A stretch of DNA of 17,648 nt from Actinomycetota bacterium (lineage in GTDB: Bacteria; Actinomycetota; Actinomycetes; Propionibacteriales; Propionibacteriaceae): contig JACRAA010000358.1 in assembly GCA_016213595.1 (NCBI GenBank), positions 1 through 17,648 of the forward strand, in the 5' to 3' direction. The position numbers and the translations under genes are program-made. The notes beneath the pieces were generated by a model, which saw only the letters and a list, made by a program, of their open reading frames with translations, did no database searches and was not told the origin of the DNA. This document shows, one piece after another, positions 13,995 to 17,648 of the stretch. Position 1 is the stretch's first letter, and the number at the start of each line of letters is the position of its first letter.

Positions 13995-14022
13995 CTATAC
14001 AAACATTGGACAGGAGCGTCAT
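13994..14022 (-). promoter_or_regulatory. Candidate divergent promoter of the P450 gene
   Basis: On the minus strand ATGACG (14017-14022) and TATAGA (13994-13999) are spaced by 17 bases, each matching four of six consensus positions. The -10 abuts that of the crt promoter, so the two promoters would compete or share a regulator. Confidence 0.3.
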
Positions 14023-14092
14023 GGTCGAAGGCCCCAGGTGGCTGACAGGTCCCTCCCGACGGTCCCGCTGCGTCGGCTGGACGATCCGCTGA
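14021..14092 (+). CDS. Possible 23-codon leader ORF upstream of crtYc
   Basis: An ATG with AGGAG four bases ahead (14012-14016), the best ribosome site of this arm, opens a 23-residue reading frame (MVEGPRWLTG, then an Arg/Ser-rich part ending GWTIR). Its stop overlaps the crtYc start as TGATG. The crtYc start has no good site of its own, so translational coupling from this leader is plausible. The peptide resembles nothing I know and may have no function of its own. The alternative is that crtYc starts at GTG 14038 in the other frame, where GAAGG lies six bases ahead. Confidence 0.4.
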   Translation: MVEGPRWLTGPSRRSRCVGWTIR

Positions 14093-14424
14093 TGGCTGAC
14101 CGCTGGCAGTACCTCGCCCTGATGGCCGCCTGCCTCGTCGTGACGCTGCCGCTCGAGCTGTTCCTCCGCGCCCGCGTCTACCGTCGCCCCCGCCGGCTGC
14201 TGCTGGCGCTCGTTCCCACGCTGGTGGCCTTCACGGTCTGGGACCTCGTCGGCATCGTGCGGCACCACTGGACGTACAGTCCCCTCTACACCACGGGCTT
14301 CCGGCTCGGCGTCGTCCCCGTGGAGGAGCTCGTGTTCTTCGTCGTCGTGCCGGTCTGCGCCCTGCTCACGTACGAGGCCGTGGGGACGGTCATGCAGCGT
14401 GGCCGGAAGGCGGGCCATGCCTGA
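14092..14424 (+). CDS. crtYc: Lycopene cyclase subunit CrtYc
   Basis: One half of the heterodimeric actinomycete lycopene beta-cyclase, which closes the ionone rings of lycopene in the membrane. The 110-residue protein has about three hydrophobic helices (near 6-25, 38-55 and 78-97). It carries the conserved P-x-E-E motif at residues 76-79 (PVEELVFF) and PVCALLTYEAV after it. The start MADRWQYLALMAACL matches the usual family N-terminus; GTG 14038 would add 18 residues that begin with a repeat of MADR. The 3' end overlaps crtYd by eight bases. C50-type cyclase subunits (CrtYe/Yf) look similar, but the crtU gene downstream favours a C40 beta-carotene route. Confidence 0.88.
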   Translation: MADRWQYLALMAACLVVTLPLELFLRARVYRRPRRLLLALVPTLVAFTVWDLVGIVRHHWTYSPLYTTGFRLGVVPVEELVFFVVVPVCALLTYEAVGTVMQRGRKAGHA

Positions 14425-14773
14425 GTACCCGCTGCTGACCCTCGTCGCGATCCTGCTCGTGGTTCTCGTCGAGCTCTTCTGGTTGCGTACCGGCGTCTTC
14501 CGGACCCTCCAGTACTGGGTCGCGATCGCGATCGTCTGGGCGTTCCAGATCCCCGTCGACGGCTGGCTCACCAAGCTCTCGGCACCGGTCGTCGTCTACA
14601 ACCCCGCCGAGCAGTCCGGTGTGCGCTTCCCGTGGGACATCCCCGTGGAGGACTTCGGCTTCGGATGGGCGATGGTGACGCTCACCATCCTGGTCTGGGC
14701 CAGACTCGGTCGTACAGACACCCTCCAGGACCACACGGAGCCGTCGGGCTCCGAGGTGAGGGGGAAGCGATGA
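14417..14773 (+). CDS. crtYd: Lycopene cyclase subunit CrtYd
   Basis: Second half of the heterodimeric lycopene cyclase, 118 residues with about three membrane helices (near 5-23, 30-45 and 80-96). The conserved motif is P-V-E-D at residues 76-79 (PWDIPVEDFGFG), parallel to the PVEE of its partner. The ATG has GGAAGG six bases ahead and overlaps the end of crtYc. The stop overlaps the crtU start as ATGA, so all three genes are translationally coupled. The soluble C-terminal tail (from about residue 98) is charged and probably dispensable. Confidence 0.9.
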   Translation: MPEYPLLTLVAILLVVLVELFWLRTGVFRTLQYWVAIAIVWAFQIPVDGWLTKLSAPVVVYNPAEQSGVRFPWDIPVEDFGFGWAMVTLTILVWARLGRTDTLQDHTEPSGSEVRGKR

Positions 14774-16281
14774 CCAGGTCGCTGCCGGGTCGTGACCGGC
14801 GCGCGGTACGGCACCCGGGCCCGCTGGGCGCGCAGACGCTCGACCTCCCGCACCAGGTCGCCGTCATCGGGGGCGGCATCGCCGGCCTGGCCGCATCGAC
14901 CGTGCTTGCCGAGCACGGCGTGACGGTGACCCTGTTCGAGTCGTCGGACCGCCTCGGGGGCCGGGTCGCCTCCTGGCCGTTGCCGGGGCACCGGACGATG
15001 AGTCGCGGCTTCCACGCGTTCTTCCGGCAGTACTACAACCTTCGTTCCCTGCTGAGACGTACGGATCCGACGCTGCGCCACCTCGTCCCCGTCTCCGACT
15101 ACCCGCTGCAGCGTCCCGACGGGCTGCGGGACTCGTTCACGAACCTGCCCCGGACACCGCCATGGTCGGTGCTCGAGTTCGTGAGGCAGAGCCCCTCGTT
15201 CAGCCTGCGCTCGCTGTCGAAGGTCGACGTGAAGGCGGCGCTGGAGCTCCTCCAGGTCCACTTCCCCGGGACGTACGACGACTACGACGGCGAGACGGCG
15301 GCCGCGTTCCTCGACCGGCTCCGGTTCCCCCGTGACGCCCGCGACCTGGCCCTCGAGGTGTTCGCACGGTCCTTCTTCGCCGACCCCACGCACTTCGCCG
15401 CAGGCGAGCTCGTCGCGATGTTCCACACCTACTTCCTCGGCTCTGCCGAGGGGCTGCTGTTCGACGTCCCGGACGACGACTACGACACCTGCCTGTGGGC
15501 ACCCCTCGGCGAGCATCTCGCCGGGCTCGGGGTGACAGTGCGGACGGGCACCTGTGTCGCCGGGCTCAGCGTCGACGACGACGGGGTACGGGTGACGGCC
15601 GGCCAGGAGTCCCTGTCGGTCGACGCCGCAGTCCTCGCCGCGGACCCCCGGGCGGCCCGTGCGCTCGTCGCCGGCCTCACGATCGAGCCGGAGTCGACCA
15701 CCTGGAAGGACGACGTCGCGGCCACCTACAACGCACCGCCGTTCGTCGTCGTGCGCCTGTGGCTCGGCGGCCACGTCCACGGGGACCGTCCGGCTTTCCT
15801 CGGCACCGCCGGGTACGGGCCGCTCGACAACGTGTCCGTTCTGGAGCGCTTCGAGGAAGGGGCGGCAGCCTGGTCGCGTGCTCGCGGCGGCTCAGTCGTC
15901 GAGCTTCATGCGTACGCCTGCGCGCCCGAGGTGGCAGAGGACCCCGAGGCTGCGGCGGAGGTCGTGACCAGGCTGGTCGAGGAGCTGCACCGCGTGTATC
16001 CCGAGACGACCCAGGTGCCCGTTCTCGCGCGCGAGGTGCTCGTGAGGGACGACTGCACGCTCATCGGTCCCGAGCCGTGGCGGCAGCGTCCGGGTGTCAC
16101 CACCCCGAGCCCTCGCCTCATGCTGGCCGGCGACTGGGTGCGCTGCGACTACCCCGTCGCGCTCATGGAGCGGGCGGCGACAACGGGGTTCATGGCCGCG
16201 AACGAGCTGCTGTCCGGATGGGGCGCGGCTGGCGAGGACCTCTGGACGGTGCCCGTACGAGGACTGATTCGGCGACGCTGA
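14770..16281 (+). CDS. crtU: CrtU-type carotene desaturase/methyltransferase
   Basis: FAD-dependent enzyme of 503 residues that converts the beta-rings of beta-carotene into aromatic phi-rings (isorenieratene synthase family). The dinucleotide-binding motif GGGIAGLAAS is at residues 34-43 with Glu57 ending strand two, then DRLGGR at 60-65. The family-typical MSRGFHAFFRQYYNLRSLL lies at 77-95. EVFARSFFADPTHFAAGELVAMFH and the C-terminal FAD loop LMLAGDWVRCDYPVALMERA also support the call. An approximately 27-residue extension precedes the FAD motif. The ATG overlaps the crtYd stop and has AGGGG five bases ahead. Related carotenoid oxidoreductases (CrtI, CrtO) differ in the MSRGFHAF region, so CrtU is the best call; ring specificity is not proven. 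Confidence 0.87.
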   Translation: MTRSLPGRDRRAVRHPGPLGAQTLDLPHQVAVIGGGIAGLAASTVLAEHGVTVTLFESSDRLGGRVASWPLPGHRTMSRGFHAFFRQYYNLRSLLRRTDPTLRHLVPVSDYPLQRPDGLRDSFTNLPRTPPWSVLEFVRQSPSFSLRSLSKVDVKAALELLQVHFPGTYDDYDGETAAAFLDRLRFPRDARDLALEVFARSFFADPTHFAAGELVAMFHTYFLGSAEGLLFDVPDDDYDTCLWAPLGEHLAGLGVTVRTGTCVAGLSVDDDGVRVTAGQESLSVDAAVLAADPRAARALVAGLTIEPESTTWKDDVAATYNAPPFVVVRLWLGGHVHGDRPAFLGTAGYGPLDNVSVLERFEEGAAAWSRARGGSVVELHAYACAPEVAEDPEAAAEVVTRLVEELHRVYPETTQVPVLAREVLVRDDCTLIGPEPWRQRPGVTTPSPRLMLAGDWVRCDYPVALMERAATTGFMAANELLSGWGAAGEDLWTVPVRGLIRRR

Positions 16282-16300
16282 GCAGACCGGGGGCGGCGAG

Positions 16301-16337
16301 GGCCTGGTCGTTTCGGTCCTTGACGCGTGACCAGGCC
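16301..16337. terminator. Hairpin between the convergent crt arms
   Basis: GGCCTGGTC and GACCAGGCC form a perfect nine-bp stem with a 19-base loop, in the 71-base gap between the stops of crtU and crtB. No U-tract is present on either strand. It is well placed to stop transcription from both sides. Confidence 0.55.
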
Positions 16338-16352
16338 GAGAGGCGGGTCCGC

Positions 16353-17261
16353 TCAGGCGATCGAGGGTCGGAAGCGGCGGATGTCCGTACGTGGCGGGCC
16401 GGCCACGAGCGTACGGATCGCCACGGCCAGCTTCTCCCAGCCGGGGACGCGCAGCCGGGTCGAGAACACGTCGTAGTCGGCCTCCTCGATCCGGTCGAGG
16501 ATGCGGCTGTACAGGACGAGCGCAGTGGCGACGCAGCGCCTCGACGCGGGGGGCAGCAGGTCCAGGCCGGGCACAGCCTCCGCATACAGGCCCCTGTTGC
16601 GGTCGACCTGCTCGGCCATGAACGCGCGCCACTCCGGCGTCACCCGACGCAGCCACGGGTCGGCGCCGTGCCGCGCGAGGTCGTCCTGCGGCAGGTACAC
16701 GCGACCGCGGTCGAGGTCCTCGCCCACGTCACGGAGGAAGTTGGTGAGCTGGAACGCGTTGCCGAGCGCGCGCGCCGGGGTCTTCGCCGCGGCGCTGTAC
16801 GGCTGGAGCACCGGCAGCATCATCTCCCCGATGACGGCCGCCGACCCTTCCATGTAGCCGTCGCGGAGCTCCTCCCAGCTGGCCCACGACGTGCGGGTCA
16901 GGTCCAGTGCCATCGCGTCGAAGAACCGCTCGAAGCAGTCGGGGTCCGTACCGCGGCGCTTGATGCTGCGGACCACCGCCGCCATGACCGGGTCGTCGCT
17001 CGTCCCCCGCCGGAGAGCGGCGAAGAAGTGCGCCCGGAAGGCTGCCAGCCGCTCGGCGTCCGTGCCGTCCATCGGTACGGACAGGGCGACCTTGTCCGGC
17101 TCGTCGACGATGTCGTCCGCCAGCCGACACAGCGCGTACACGGCGTAGACGTCGCGTCGCTGGCGCTTGGGCAGGAGCAGCGCTCCCCAGTAGTACGTGG
17201 TGCCGTACGCGCGGGTCAGGGCCGCGCAGCGGCGGTAGCCCGTCTCGACGAGGGTGCTCAT
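16353..17261 (-). CDS. crtB: Phytoene synthase
   Basis: Condenses two geranylgeranyl diphosphate molecules into phytoene, the first committed carotenoid step, at the membrane surface. The 302-residue protein carries both Mg-diphosphate-binding motifs of the squalene/phytoene synthase family: DDIVD at residues 49-53 (YALCRLADDIVDE) and DVGED at 178-182 (NFLRDVGEDLDRGRVYLP). The substrate-flap region AVYALCR and the LGNAFQLTN signature are also present. The ATG overlaps the crtI stop as ATGA, with AAAGGA eight bases ahead inside crtI, so synthase and desaturase are coupled. Length and motifs are normal. Its GGPP supplier crtE is not in the window. Confidence 0.96.
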   Translation of the reverse strand: MSTLVETGYRRCAALTRAYGTTYYWGALLLPKRQRRDVYAVYALCRLADDIVDEPDKVALSVPMDGTDAERLAAFRAHFFAALRRGTSDDPVMAAVVRSIKRRGTDPDCFERFFDAMALDLTRTSWASWEELRDGYMEGSAAVIGEMMLPVLQPYSAAAKTPARALGNAFQLTNFLRDVGEDLDRGRVYLPQDDLARHGADPWLRRVTPEWRAFMAEQVDRNRGLYAEAVPGLDLLPPASRRCVATALVLYSRILDRIEEADYDVFSTRLRVPGWEKLAVAIRTLVAGPPRTDIRRFRPSIA

Positions 17262-17648
17262 CCCAGCATTCCTTTCACCCGTGCGGCAGCCAGCTTCCCG
17301 GACAGGAGCACCATCGGGATGCCGACGCCCGGAGTCGTGCCCGACCCTGCGAACACGAGCCCCGGGACGCGACGGTCGACGTTGCGGGGCCGGAACGGTC
17401 CGGTCTGCGAGAACGTGTGGGCCAACGAGAAGGGTGTCCCCGCGGCCATCCCCTGTGCCTGCCAGTCGTTCGGCGTCACGAGCTTCTCCGTCACGATCTC
17501 GCCGCCGTACCCCGCGACGAGCAGGAACTCCGCGAGCCGCTCACGAAACGCGCCCCCCTCCGTCTCCCACCGGGTGTGGCCGACGCGCAGGTTCGGGACC
17601 GGCTCGAGCACGTACAGGCTGCTGTGCCCTTCCGGTGCGGCGCCCGGG
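17258..17648 (-). CDS. crtI: Phytoene desaturase (partial, N-terminus beyond right edge)
   Basis: C-terminal 129 residues of a CrtI-type FAD-dependent desaturase, which converts phytoene into lycopene. The diagnostic end is visible: NDWQAQGMAAGTPFSLAHTFSQTGPFRPRN, then GLVFAGSGTTPGVGIPMVLLSGKLAA, the last being the C-terminal FAD/substrate signature of CrtI (usual form GxxTxPGxGxPMVxLSG). The frame is open to the window edge, so the FAD-binding N-terminus lies outside. Its stop overlaps the crtB start. Number of desaturation steps cannot be read from this part. Confidence 0.94.
   Translation of the reverse strand, partial: PGAAPEGHSSLYVLEPVPNLRVGHTRWETEGGAFRERLAEFLLVAGYGGEIVTEKLVTPNDWQAQGMAAGTPFSLAHTFSQTGPFRPRNVDRRVPGLVFAGSGTTPGVGIPMVLLSGKLAAARVKGMLG

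Noticed and set aside
14596..15780. 394-codon open frame on the minus strand, antisense to crtU
   Set aside because: Gly/Arg/Val-rich mirror frame with no motif; the plus strand carries the FAD-binding signature.

Overview
The window is GC-rich (most third codon positions are G or C) with short gaps, ATGA start/stop overlaps and hairpins that lack U-tracts. Together with a split lycopene cyclase (CrtYc/CrtYd), a CrtU-type carotene enzyme and a sugar ABC transporter without its own ATPase, this points to an actinomycete (Actinomycetota). I cannot name the genus. I see no tRNA, rRNA, insertion sequence or CRISPR array.

Region 1 (1-5750, all minus strand) is a sugar-acid or sialic-acid-like catabolic operon. 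In transcription order it holds a DHDPS/N-acetylneuraminate-lyase family aldolase, a lipoprotein sugar-binding protein, two CUT1 ABC permeases, an intracellular Asp-box (sialidase-like) protein, and a LacI-family regulator that runs off the left edge. A near-perfect 20-bp CG-centred palindrome sits between a candidate promoter and the first start codon. It is the obvious candidate operator for the LacI protein. The proposed logic is uptake of a glycoside, cytoplasmic cleavage by the Asp-box protein, and aldol cleavage of the released keto-sugar.

Region 2 (5820-9025) holds an SRPBCC protein, a stand-alone membrane di-heme cytochrome b and a small nucleotidyltransferase (all minus strand). The start codon of the last overlaps that of a divergent LMW-phosphatase-type arsenate reductase (plus strand). 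Region 3 (9168-10838) is a secreted Asp-box, sialidase-like protein followed by a strong hairpin.

Region 4 (10948-13928) holds two divergent Rossmann-fold oxidoreductases (an SDR and an NAD(P)H-binding protein) and a cytochrome P450. The P450 tail overlaps the NAD(P)H-binding gene by 41 bp, and its head faces the carotenoid genes.

Region 5 (13966-17648) is a carotenoid cluster in two convergent arms. crtYc-crtYd-crtU runs on the plus strand behind a possible 23-codon leader ORF, and crtI-crtB runs on the minus strand, with crtI cut by the right edge. Phytoene synthase, phytoene desaturase, a heterodimeric lycopene cyclase and CrtU predict an aromatic carotenoid of the isorenieratene type, possibly modified by the neighbouring P450. 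No crtE (GGPP synthase) or lycopene elongase is visible in the window.
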